In this document: piece by piece, positions 52,116 to 62,317 of the stretch
Layout of the letters: the number at the start of each line of letters is the position of its first letter
Numbering within the stretch: the first letter of the stretch is position 1
Assembly: GCA_025594325.1 (NCBI GenBank)
Contig: JANHCV010000002.1
Location: forward strand, 1,674,001 to 1,738,000
Direction of reading: 5' to 3'
Length of the DNA: 64,000 bases
Source: Blastocladiella emersonii ATCC 22665
Lineage: Eukaryota; Blastocladiomycota; Blastocladiomycetes; Blastocladiales; Blastocladiaceae
Notes under the pieces: generated by a model
Databases searched by the model: none
Told to the model about the DNA's origin: nothing
The model's input: the letters and a program-made list of their open reading frames with translations, nothing else
Position numbers and translations under genes: made by a program

Positions 52116-55082
52116 GTTCGTCGACGTGCTGCTCGAGGACACGTCGCTGACCGCCGACATGCGCGAGGCGCTCGAGACGGTGCTCATGTCGGCCAACCTG
52201 CTCATGAACCTCGTCAACAACATCCTCGACCTCGCCAAGCTCGAGCACCAGGGGTCCCTGACGTTGTCAGCCTCGCCCTTCTCGGTCCGCGGGTGTATCG
52301 AGAGCTGTATCGATCTCATTGCCCAGCGCATCGAGCACCTCGACGTCGCACTCAACTATATCGTCGCCCCCGACGTTCCCGACGCCGTCGTTGGCGACCG
52401 CACCCGCATCACCCAGGTCCTCGCCAACCTCATGTCCAACTCGGCCAAGTTCACCGAGCACGGCGAGATCTACGTCGTCGTGTCCCGCAACCCCGTCGTG
52501 TTCCCCAACGCCGCAGCGTACCGCTACCACCGCTGCCTCGACTTCACCCCCGGCGCGCGCGCCGCTGCCGCTGCCGCGGCTGCCGCGGCTGCGGATGCGG
52601 CCGGCTCGGACGGCTCGGATGAAGACGAGGCCGCGGGCGGTGGGCCGCGCCCGATCCCGCGCTCCGTGTCGTCGAGCTTCTCGCCGTTCCACGCCGCGAC
52701 CGCCAGCAGCAGCAAGCCCGTGCTGCTCCCGCCCGCGAACCGGCGCCACGTGTCGTCGTCGACGGCCGTCCCGCGCACCATCCGCGAAGCCGACGACGCC
52801 ACCACGCCGCTGCTTGACTCGTCGACGTCGGCGTCGTCGCTCGCCACGCTGACTGCTGGCGCCGGCGCCGACGCGCGGCTACCCGGCAAGGACCTCGCGG
52901 GGCAGCCGACGCCCGTGCAGCGGCGCCGCAGCGTGTCCATGTTCCCCGCGTTCCCCGTCCCGTTCCACGGATCCGGGACCCGGACGACGTCCCCGCCGCT
53001 CGCCTCGCTGTCGTCCAACCCCGCCCCGCTCCCGGACGGCGCGTACCTGTACTTTTACGTCGCCGACACGGGCTCCGGGATCGGCGACGCCGCCATGCAC
53101 CGCCTGTTCGAGCGTTTCGCGCAGGGCGCCGACACCGCGGCCGCGCTCGGCGACCTCCCGTCACCCGCCGTGGCGGCGCCCGCTGCCGCCGGTCTGCATG
53201 CGGCGCAGCGCGCGCACGGCACCGGGCTCGGACTCAGCATCTCGGCCAAACTCGTCGAGCTCCACCACGGGCGCATCTGGGTCCAGTCCGCCCCCGGCGT
53301 CGGGTCCATTTTCGGGTTCGCGCTGCCCATCGACGCGGCCGGGTCGCCGCCACGGATCGGGGGCGCGGCGCCCGTGCCGACCGCGGCGTCGCCGAGTGTG
53401 GGAGGTGGTGCAGGCCAGCGGGCGGCCGCCGTCCCGCTCGCCCCGCCACGGCCCGCGGTGTCGGTCAACCTCGACGAAGTCTCGGGCCTGCTGCGGCCGA
53501 TCGACACGGCAGCGGCGGCCGCGCGCGCTGACGTGGCCGGGAACACGCCGCCCGCGACGGCGCTGCTGATGCAGCCGACACCGACACCCAGTGCGCCGCT
53601 CGACGTCCTCGTCGTCGCGCCCGCGGGCAACGCGACGCGGCACGCGCTGACGAGCATGGTGCACCACTACGGCGCCGCGTGCTGGCCGCACACATCGGCA
53701 CGGGACGCGTTACGCACCGCGCACCGTCTCGCGCTCATGTCGCCGAGCTCGGGGACGTCGAGCGCGGGGCCACGGCGCATGGTGTTCCTCATGTACGACG
53801 TCATGGGCCCGTTCCGCCCGACCCCCACCGCCCCGCAGGGCGGGAGCCACACGGCGGCGGGCGGCCCCGCGACCCCGCTCCGCATCACGCACGGCGTCAA
53901 GTGCAAGTCGGCGCGGTCCATGGCCGCGGACCTCCGCGTGCTCCGCGACGTGGCGCCCGTCGTCCTCGTCGTCCCGCGCGGCACGGTCGCGACGACTGCC
54001 GCCCGCGCGCCGAAGCCGTATAACCCCGACACGCCCATCGCGGACTTGCTGGTGCGGAAACCCATCAAGGCCGCCGCGCTGCACCGTGCCCTTGACCGCG
54101 CTGGCGCGCTCGTCGAGGCTGGGTGGCCGCCCGCGGCGGTGGTCGAGGTGGCGAGGAGCGAGGCGGTCGCGACGCCGTACGGCGGGATGCCGAACGGTGA
54201 CGTCGCGCCCGCAGCGAGAGAGATCCCGACGACGCCGGAGCCGCGCGTTGCGCCGGGCCCGCTGGACGGCGCGGTGGTGCAGGGCGGCGCGGCGGTAGCG
54301 GTGACCAAGACGATGCTGGCGTCAACTTCCTCCTCCTCCTCAACATCGGGCACCGCATGCCTCTCGACGACAACAACAGTAACCGCCAGCACCTGCCCTG
54401 CACCGCCGGCGTGGCAAGACCAGTCGGTCCTGATCGTCGACGACGACCCGATCAACCGCAAGGTGGCGATGCGGCTCATGGCGAGCGCGGGCGTGCGCGG
54501 GACCGTGGCCACGGCGAGCAACGGGCGCGAGGCGCTCGACCGGCTCAAGGCCGAGCCCGACCAGTTCCAGGTCGTGTTCATGGACGTGTCGATGCCTGTC
54601 TTGGTACGTTCGCAATGATTTCGTTGCGCGCTCGACGGCTTGAGACTAACTGCGTGTTTTGCGTGTAGGGTGGACTCGAAGCGACGCAGGAACTCCGCCG
54701 GCGCGAACTCGACTCGCTCGCCGGCTCCTCCGAGCCCAACGGCCACGCCGCCGCGTCCGCGGCTTCCCCGCTTCTCCTTCGCCCACCACCAGGGCGGTTC
54801 GCGGGCGACAGCGACGATGACGACGACGCGTCCCCGTCGCCACCACCATCCTCCCCGCCGCAGCCCCTTGGCCGCCCGCACCAGTGGGTGTGCGCCATGA
54901 CGGCGTCGGCGCTGCCCGAGGAGCGCGACGCGTGCCTGCAGGCCGGCATGGACGATTTCATCTCCAAGCCCATCAAGAAGGACGCGGTCGCGGCCGCCAT
55001 GCAGCGCGCGCTCGCGGCGCGGAACCGGCGAGGAGGCGGGTCGGCGGTCGCGCTCGCGGCGTCCGCGGCCGAGAACGGGTGA
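50500..55082 (+). CDS. Ethylene-receptor-like hybrid histidine kinase, 1484 aa
   Basis: Three exons: 50500-51803, 51867-54603 and 54669-55082. A signal-like hydrophobic stretch (20-43) precedes three TM helices matching the ETR1 ethylene-binding domain: SDALIAIAYFTIP (Asp101, Tyr108, Pro112) and FIVGCGLTH (Cys142, His146), the Cys/His pair that holds Cu(I) in ETR1. A GAF-like region and coiled coil follow. The HisKA box is SHELRTPMNAIIGF with His507. The ATPase domain has NLMSNSAKF, DTGSGIG and GTGLGLSI, with about 180 low-complexity residues inserted between the N and G1 boxes. A degenerate receiver (about 1010-1180) precedes a canonical one (VDDD at about 1292, Asp1341, SKP lysine). It is a complete, active-looking hybrid kinase. 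ATG 50500 is chosen because the signal-like segment starts there. Confidence 0.88.
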
Positions 55083-55190
55083 CGCTGAGAAGTATATTCG
55101 CGCAGTGCGCACAGCAGCAGCACAGGAGTAGAAGATGTTGGTGATGGTGATCAATGATAGTCCTATTATTTCCTTCACAACTACGCCGTT

Positions 55191-56444
55191 CTACACCTCC
55201 TCGTCGTGCTCGTCGCTCCACTCGTCGCTGCTATCGTCGTCGCTATCGCGGCCGTCGCCAAAGAAGCCGGGCATCAGCAGCTGCGCGAAATTGGGCTGCG
55301 GCTCGTACCCGCTCGACGCCATCCACGCGTCCTCCCACGCGTCGGCGAGCGCGTCCTGGTCGATCTCGTCGCTGTCGCTGTCGCTCGCGTCGCTGTCCAT
55401 CGGATCGTCCTCGTCGTCGTCGTCGTTGAGCGGCTCGGAGCTGACCACGGACATGGCGTCGGACCCGACGGACCCCTCGTCATCACCGGAACCCTCGTCG
55501 CCGCTCTCGAGGTGGCCCTGGAGGACGACGAGGTTGCGCTTGGCCTTGAGCATCGCGACCTCCTCGGCGGGCAGCACGACGTTATAGCACCCGCGGACGT
55601 CGAGTTCCGCGAGCCTCGCGCACCCCTCGATCACGGCGCGCACGCCCGCTTCCGTCACGTCTTCCGCGCCCGCCACGTCGAGCACGCACAGCCGCGGACA
55701 CCGCGCCGCGAGCCACCGCAGCGCCTCGTCCGACACGTCGGGCCCGGCGCTCAGCCGGCACTCCTCGATCCCGCGGCAGTAGTGGAACAGCGCGTGCAGG
55801 CCCGACTGCGTGATGCGCGTGCACCCCTCGAGGTCGATGCGGCGGAGTTGCGTGGATGCGCCGCGGGCGACGGCTTGCAGCGTCGAGTCGTGCAGGTTGT
55901 CGGTCGTGTTCAGGTCCCACACCTGCGCGAACGTCGCCAGGTTGATGTGCGCGAACGGCGGCGGGGTGTCGGGCGACGTGTCCATGGCATCATCGTCGTT
56001 GTCGGTCGGCGGAGCCGGGGCGAGCCGCCGCGCGGCCTCGACGGCCCGCGCGAGCCGCTCAATGTCGACAAACACCCGCGGCAGGGTCTCCCAGCGGCCG
56101 ACGAGGCTGGCGAGCGAGAAGGTGCGGAGGTGCGCGAGGAGGCGGAACCTTGGCCTGCCGGGGGCCACGTCAGCGGCGACCCTGGTGCGGTCGAGGTCCT
56201 CGTCCACAAACTGCGTGCCGTCGAGCCGCCCGAGGGCGTCGAGCCCGGCGTCCTCGGTGATGGTCCGCACGTAGAGCGCGAGCTTGCGCGCGCTCGTGAT
56301 CCGCGGCGCAGCGTACAGCAGCGGCGTGCAGTTTGTGTAGAGCGCGCGGCACGTCCGCGCCAGCGCGCCGATGTTGTTGTCGCACGCGGCGGCGATGGAG
56401 GCGAGGAGTTCGGCGGGTATTCTTTCCAGGGTGGATGATTGCAT
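55191..56444 (-). CDS. F-box / LRR protein (AMN1/FBXL-like), 417 aa
   Basis: Single exon. The N-terminus (LERIPAELLASIAAACDN, ARTCRALYTNCTPLLY) is an F-box. LRRs of the Cys-containing type occupy the middle (RRIDLEGCTRITQSGLHALF, CPRLCVLDVAGAEDVTEAGV, LAELDVRGCYNV). The C-terminal 130 residues are very acidic (NDDDDEDDPMDSDASDSDSDE). It is likely the substrate-recognition subunit of an SCF ubiquitin ligase. It is unrelated in detail to the LRR genes at 15226 and 22923, which have ribonuclease-inhibitor-type repeats. It converges on the kinase gene with about 100 bp between them. Confidence 0.8.
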   Translation of the reverse strand: MQSSTLERIPAELLASIAAACDNNIGALARTCRALYTNCTPLLYAAPRITSARKLALYVRTITEDAGLDALGRLDGTQFVDEDLDRTRVAADVAPGRPRFRLLAHLRTFSLASLVGRWETLPRVFVDIERLARAVEAARRLAPAPPTDNDDDAMDTSPDTPPPFAHINLATFAQVWDLNTTDNLHDSTLQAVARGASTQLRRIDLEGCTRITQSGLHALFHYCRGIEECRLSAGPDVSDEALRWLAARCPRLCVLDVAGAEDVTEAGVRAVIEGCARLAELDVRGCYNVVLPAEEVAMLKAKRNLVVLQGHLESGDEGSGDDEGSVGSDAMSVVSSEPLNDDDDEDDPMDSDASDSDSDEIDQDALADAWEDAWMASSGYEPQPNFAQLLMPGFFGDGRDSDDDSSDEWSDEHDEEV

Positions 56445-56644
56445 GGCAGTATGGTTTTGAAGCGTGTGTGGGCGGAGGAGAGAGGGAGGCGCTGAGGTGA
56501 GTGAGGGGAGGGAGTGTGGCGCGGTTCGGGCGAGGATCGGCCGCGCGGCTCAGGTGATGCGTTGCCACGACGAGTCCAGCGATGGGATGGGATGGATGAC
56601 AGATGCTATATTATAGTGTACAGGTACGAAGAATCGCCACCAGT

Positions 56645-58038
56645 CTAGTTGGCGGCGGATCCCTCCGCAGCGGCGGGCGCGGCAGCCGCCGCCTCGCCCC
56701 CCTCCTCCGCCTGTGCCTTCTTCTTGGCGTCCATGCGGGCCTTGACGACGGCGAGGACCGAGTCGAAGCTGAAGTCGTTGGGCGACGTGTACATCTGCTC
56801 GACGAGGGAGAACTCGTCGTTGACGTAAAAGTTGCGCATGCCCTGGGTCAGGCGCTTGGCCGTCTCGAGCGGGCACTGCTTGGTGTCGCCCTCGCCGTGG
56901 ACCAGCACAATGCCCTTGGACTCCATGAGGTCCGTGTAGTAGGTCAGCGTCAGCAGCACGGGCGCCTCGCCGCCGTGCGTCTTGTACGCCAGCAGCGACG
57001 TGAAGAAGGTCTGGTGGCCCTCGTGCTGCATCAGGTAGTTTTCCGCGTCCTCGCCGCGGAAGACGGGCAGGACAAACTAGATGACGAGTGCGTGGTGAGT
57101 GGCCGGGACGATCGCGGGTAGTGAGAGGGGGATAGCGCACCATGGGGTACTTCTTGGCGCGCGCGTGCAGCGTCAGGTACACGTCGCGCGGGATCACGGC
57201 GCTGATGTTGTCGTGGTTGGCGTGGAACCCGACCCACAGCTTCTCGATGACCTCGGCCGACTCGTCCTTGAGCTTGTCGAGGTGCATAATGTCCTTGAGC
57301 GGCTACACTCGTCGGGGAGGCGCGGACGTCGGTGCTCGCGATCGAGGGAGCGCACACGTGGAAGCCGGAGCCGTACCTTGACGTGCGGGGGCAGCGTGCT
57401 GCTCGCGATACTCGACGCGAGCTTGGCGGCCTCGGCCTTCTCCTCCTCGATGGCGCGCTTGAGCGCCTCCTTCTCCTCGAGCGTGCGGCGCTGCTTGTAC
57501 GCGTCCATCATCTCCTGCACCGAGCTGAAGCCCTGGCTACACGGCAGAAACCCGATTGCGGGGTCATAATCCGGCCAAGGGGTCGGCCGCACGACGACAG
57601 CACACGTACGACTTGGCGCGCTCGAGCAGCTTCTCGGCATACTTTGCCTCAAAGTCGGGCGGCGGCGCTACGAGGTCAATATGAGCCGGAGACGTCCCGC
57701 GAGCGTGCGAGTTCAAGTCGGTGCATGGGGTTAGAAGACTGCATCAGGCCAGATCACAGCAAGAAGTTGTAGCGGGTCTTACCCGAGTAGCTCCGGCGCG
57801 AGTCGGCCGCGGCCTCGACGGTCGTGGACGTCGGCGGCGGGGCCACCGAGACGCCGGCGAGCGCGGCGGCGTTGCGGCTGGCAATGGTGCGCAGCGAGGC
57901 GCGGGTGAGGAAGGTCGAGGTGCGCAGCATCTGTTGGGCCTGGTCGGTGATGCCAGGAGCGGCGGGGACGGACTGCGCGAGCTCCTGCTTCTTGGTCGGC
58001 TTCTGCAGCTTCTTGCCGTGGTTTCGCTTGGGCGGCAT
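56645..58038 (-). CDS. ATP11: ATP11/ATPAF1 mitochondrial F1-ATPase assembly factor, 355 aa
   Basis: Five exons on the minus strand: 58038-57783, 57667-57610, 57536-57377, 57302-57141 and 57076-56645; donors are GTAAG, GTACG, GTACG and GTGCG. The spliced product has a basic N-terminal presequence-like region, a helical segment (DFEAKYAEKLLERAK, EKEALKRAIEEEKAEAAKLA), then the conserved core PLKDIMHLDKLKDESAEVI, LWVGFHANHDNISAVIP, ENYLMQHEGHQTFFTSLLAY and LTYYTDLMESKGIVLVHGE. This is the ATP11 chaperone domain, which binds the F1 beta subunit and prevents its aggregation. The Ala-rich C-terminus is lineage-specific. The gene is divergent from the channel gene at 58477. Confidence 0.87.
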
Positions 58039-58476
58039 CGTGGTCTGCGCGGGTCGCGGTGCAGGGTGGGAGGGAGCGCCGAGGGACCGGCCGCGACTTG
58101 CAGCAGCGATCAACGCTGCAGCCCAGTCAGCCCAGCAGCACGCCACTCCCATCACTCGCCGCCGCGATCAGCGATCCGCGTGTGTGGCGCGGCGCGAAAC
58201 TCGGTACGCGACGGTTCCCGGTAAGGCGTGGGCGCGACACACGCAGCGACGCGACACGCTCTCGCACCCGCCCCGGCTCTCCGTCTCCCGCGGCCGCCGT
58301 CTTTGTCGCGCAGCGCACGCGCCGTGACGGGCGCCATCGCGCAGCTGCGGTGCGCCGATACTCCTCACCGGACCGCCCTCGACCAATCTTCATGGCACCC
58401 AGGTGCAGATCGCTACGCGCACCCACACACATGTTGCAAAACGACCGCTGCTTGAGCGCTGCCGCACCATGACACC
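58039..58476. other. Divergent promoter region, ATP11 and channel genes
   Basis: This 438-bp GC-rich spacer has no gene or repeat that I can recognise. Confidence 0.4.
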
Positions 58477-60423
58477 ATGAATCGAGTCCACAACCTCCGA
58501 AAAGCGCAGAGTGAGCTCAGCAATGCACCCGGATCACACTCGCTGCCGACGCGCGCCGAGCCCGCGCTGCTGTCGACCGCCACGAGCGCGTCCAACGCGC
58601 CGCTGCTCGGCCGCGCCGGCCCATCCACGTCGTCGGCCGTGCTCGTGCCACCACGAAGCGAGGCGAGGTCGTCGCTGCTCTCGCCGCCCAATTCGGCAAA
58701 CACGTCGCCCGACAACTCGGCGGGCGCGCCGCTGCTCCGATCGCTGGGCACCCCGCCGATTCCGTCGGCGACGTCGATTGCGCTCGCCACCACCCCGCCG
58801 ACCCCTCCCGCGCAGCCGCCGCCACCATCGCCACCTCCACCAACCAACCTCCTCGTGCGATGGTACCGCGCCGCGTGCGGGTTCCAGGTGATGCCGCGGT
58901 CGCGGTTCCAGGAGGTGCAGGAGGCCGGCATGATCGCTGTCTCGCTGGCGCAGGTCGCGCTCGTGCCCATCGAGATCGCGTTCCAGGCGAGCGCGCTGCC
59001 GGGTCTCCGCGGCCTGATCGTGCGGTTCATTGTCCTCGCCTACAACCTGTTCGACATCTGGCTGCAGTTCCGCACCGCGTACTACGACAAGCAGGGCAAG
59101 CTGGTCACGGACCGCGCGACCATCGCCGCGCGGTACCGGCGGAACGGCCTGCCCTACCACGTCCTCGCGTGCATCCCGTTCGACGCGCTCGTGTACCCGT
59201 TCACGGCCGAGTCGGGACCGCGCTACGCCCGCCTCGGGTGCATGTTCCACCTGTACCGCTGGTACCGGCTCATGGCCGACCGCGGCAAGTCGCTGCAGGC
59301 GAAACCCGCGTCGACGCTCGCTATCGCCGCCTTCTTTGTGCTACAAGGTTTGCACTGGTGCACGTGCATCTGGTGGTTCCTCCAGGTCCTCGAGCAGGAC
59401 GACCCCGTGTCGTGGGTCCGCAAGGAGGTCCCCATCGACCTGTACGGCGACGCGGCGCACCCGGCACCGAGTATCGCCGTCAAGTACCTCTACGTCCTCG
59501 CCTTCACGCTCAACGGTACGTTCGCCTCGGAGACGCGGGTTGTGTGAGCAGCCGGCTAACGCGGGCTATCGCGCCAGTCATCAGCGCGCCCGGATACGGC
59601 ATCTTCAAGTCGTACAGCATCACCGAGATCGCCATGTCGCTCGCCTTCAACCTGACGGGCACCGCCGCCGTGGCCATCTACCTCGTACGCTCACTCCCTC
59701 GCCAACGCTGCTCCATCGCCGCCGCCGCCGCTAACCGTCCACGCATAGGCCTCGTTCATCTCGGTCCTCACCAACAAGCTCACGGTCCAGACTGAGATGG
59801 AGCAGCAGGTACAGACCGTCCTAGACTACATGCGCGACCACCAGCTGCCGCCGGACCTGCAGGACCGCGCCATCGAGTACTACCGCCTGATCTGGCGGCT
59901 GCACCAGGGCCGCGACACGGGCAACGTGCTCGTCGAGCTCCCCGGCTGCATGCGCGGCGAGATCGCCCTGCAGGCGTGCGGCGCCGCGCTACGACTCGTC
60001 CCCATGTTCGCCACCGCCTCGGAACCCTTTCTCCGCCTGATCGCGACGCGGTGCCAGGAACGCGCCTTCATCGCGGGCGAGTACATCATCCGGCGCGGCG
60101 AGAAGGGCACCGAGATGTACCTCCTGCACCGCGGCCGCGCCGATATCGTGTCCGACGACCTGGCCAAGGTCTGGGCCACGCTGCACGGGGGGTCGTTCTT
60201 TGGCGAGATCGCCCTGTTCGCGAACCTGCCAAGGACGGCGAACGTCGTCACGCAGACCGTGTGCCACCTCTTTGTCCTCCACCGCGCCGACCTGACCGAG
60301 GTCCTGCGCGGGTTCCCGCAGGAGGAGCGCGAGATCGCGGGGCAGGTCGCGGACCGGCTCGCCAAGCTCGCGGCTGCCGATAGCCAACGACGAGTGCCGG
60401 CGCCGGCCCGGCCAGCGAGATGA
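58477..60423 (+). CDS. Cyclic-nucleotide-binding-domain cation channel (CNG/HCN-like), 606 aa
   Basis: Three exons: 58477-59515, 59578-59684 and 59749-60423, with GTACG donors. The N-terminus is disordered (Ser/Pro-rich, about 1-125). TM helices follow (MIAVSLAQVALVPIEIAF, LIVRFIVLAYNLFDIWLQF, STLAIAAFFVLQGLHWCTC). The pore region, completed by splicing, reads YLYVLAFTLNVISAPGYG, then S6 (EIAMSLAFNLTGTAAVAIYL). A C-linker (MEQQVQTVLDYMRDHQLPP) and the CNBD (FIAGEYIIRRGEKGTEMYLL, GGSFFGEIAL, PRTANV) complete the layout. GGSFFGEIAL is the phosphate-binding cassette. No regularly charged S4 is obvious. It would be a plasma or ciliary membrane channel gated by cGMP or cAMP. Confidence 0.83.
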
Positions 60424-60486
60424 ATAGATGCAAAACTGATACCATTTACACATATACCACTAGACTAGATACAACCCACCGCCCAA

Positions 60487-62088
60487 TCAGTGCGCGTCCT
60501 CGGCCTGGAACGGCCCGTCCCACGTGTCGAGCCGCGCGCACACCATGTACGGCTTGTCGTGCAGCAGGTCCTGGACCGCGTACCACCGCGCGTTGTGCGG
60601 GCGGTAGTCAGCGCCCTCGGCGTGGAACCACGCGAGCGACTTGCCGTCGCCGCCGTCGGGGACAAAGTACGGCAGGAACCCGCCCGGGTACGGCGTGCGC
60701 GCGTGGCTCTCCGTGTCCTCGGCCGCGATCGTGCCCCACACCTCGCCGCGGTAGATGGCCACGGTGCCGTCGTCGCGCAGCAGGCCCAGCATGCTCACGA
60801 ACAGCGCGCGCGACCCGGCGTACCGGTCGAGCGACCCCGCCCACCGGATGTGCGTCCCCGTGTACTCGGCGGCGGCGTCCGGGATCTCGAGCGACGTGTC
60901 ATCGCAGATCACGCCCGCGCCCACCGACGTCGCCTTGTACCGCATGATCGTGATCGGGTCCGACGCGGGCTCCGGCATGTCGCGCGTGTCGACCGTCAGC
61001 GACGCCACGTGCGGCGCCAGGTACCACCCGAACTCGGCCTGCTTGAGCTTGTTGCTCGTGTTGACGCGCAGGTGCGCCGTCGACCACCGCGGGTGCACCG
61101 CGTGGTACAGCTGCGGGAGCGTGTACTCGGTCGCGGCCGTGGTGACCGCGGGGTCGGTGCTGAGCAGCGTCACGGTCGGGGCGGGCGGCGAAGCGGCCGT
61201 CGAGTAGACCTGGACATCGAGCGTGTGCTCGCCGCCGTGGATCGCGGCGAGGACCGACGGAAGGAACTTGAGCGTCGCGTCAATGTTCTTGCGGTCGTCG
61301 TCGCTGAACTTGCACAGCGTCGCCGCACCGCCGTTGGCCTCGGCCGCGAACCGCCGGAACAGCGACGACAGCAGCACCGCCTTGAACGTGGACCAGTGCG
61401 TGTGCGGCGGGCCGGGCAGCTGCAGCTGGGCGGCGGATTCGGCGGGGAACGACGCTGCGAACCGCTCGGCGAACCCGGCGTGCGCCACGGGCCAGATGCG
61501 GCTGACGTGCGGGACCGCGGGCAGCAGGCCGAGCCGGTGCAGGAACGTCAGGCCCGCGTGGATCGTCTCGGGCCGGTGCAGCCGCGCCGTCACGATCCAC
61601 ACGTTGTCCGGGTCCGTCGCCAGCGCGTGCACGAGCTCGGACCACAGCGGGCCCTGCCACGCGTACTGGTTGCGCGGCGGGAGGTCGGTGCCGTTGGCGT
61701 TGGCGTGGTCGGGTTCGGGTTCGGGTTCGGGTGCCGCGGGGAAGGTCGTAGCGTCGGTCGTGATGCCGAGGGCAGCGCACAGGTCGCGGAGATAGTACGA
61801 CGGCGTGCCCGGCGCGGCGTCGGCGGGCAGCTCGGCAAACTCGAGCAGCGAGTCGGGGAACCGGACGTGGTACGCGGCGAGGTCGCGCAGTGCGCGTTGC
61901 TCGTCCGACTTGAGCACGGCGTACGCGCCCGTCGAGATGCGGAACGGCTCGCCCGCGGCGTTGAACAGCAGGATCGGCGTCGGCATATGGAAAACATTGT
62001 CGTCGAAGTCGAACAGGTGCATCACGCGGCCGTACGGCCCGCGGCCCGCCGGCACGTCGCGGTAGGTCGGCGGCGAAGAGAGTTTCAT
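60487..62088 (-). CDS. HAD-like phosphatase fused to HAM1/ITPA-like pyrophosphatase, 533 aa
   Basis: Single exon. The N-terminal part is HAD-like: HLFDFDDNVF (Asp27, Asp29), VWIVTARLHRPETI (motif II Thr) and KFSDDDRKNIDATLKFLP (motif IV Asp). The C-terminal part (about 350-500) resembles HAM1/ITPA/RdgB enzymes that hydrolyse non-canonical purine NTPs: LRVNTSNKLKQAEF (TxxxxK-type start), MRYKATSVGAGVICDDTSLEI and YRGEVWGTIA. The two domains are in one uninterrupted frame. A nucleotide-sanitising or dephosphorylating role is plausible, with NTP to NMP by one domain and NMP dephosphorylation by the other, but this coupling is inference. ATG 62088 is preferred; an in-frame ATG exists at 62226. 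Confidence 0.78.
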   Translation of the reverse strand: MKLSSPPTYRDVPAGRGPYGRVMHLFDFDDNVFHMPTPILLFNAAGEPFRISTGAYAVLKSDEQRALRDLAAYHVRFPDSLLEFAELPADAAPGTPSYYLRDLCAALGITTDATTFPAAPEPEPEPDHANANGTDLPPRNQYAWQGPLWSELVHALATDPDNVWIVTARLHRPETIHAGLTFLHRLGLLPAVPHVSRIWPVAHAGFAERFAASFPAESAAQLQLPGPPHTHWSTFKAVLLSSLFRRFAAEANGGAATLCKFSDDDRKNIDATLKFLPSVLAAIHGGEHTLDVQVYSTAASPPAPTVTLLSTDPAVTTAATEYTLPQLYHAVHPRWSTAHLRVNTSNKLKQAEFGWYLAPHVASLTVDTRDMPEPASDPITIMRYKATSVGAGVICDDTSLEIPDAAAEYTGTHIRWAGSLDRYAGSRALFVSMLGLLRDDGTVAIYRGEVWGTIAAEDTESHARTPYPGGFLPYFVPDGGDGKSLAWFHAEGADYRPHNARWYAVQDLLHDKPYMVCARLDTWDGPFQAEDAH

Positions 62089-62317
62089 TGCAAGTGCGTG
62101 GGGTCTAGAACGGATTGAGGGTGAGGGAGAGATAGGGTGGAAAGGGCGATCGGCGAGCAAGCTTTTTGAGTGCGAGACATTTTCGATCAGTCGTGTGAGT
62201 CTCACATGATTTCGCGTCACGTCCACGTCGGTTCGCGTCTCCGTCGCGTCAGACCCACCTCATCCCGAGGCGGGTAGCACCTGAGGCGAGCCTAATTTAG
62301 AAGCGCCAGTTATTGCA

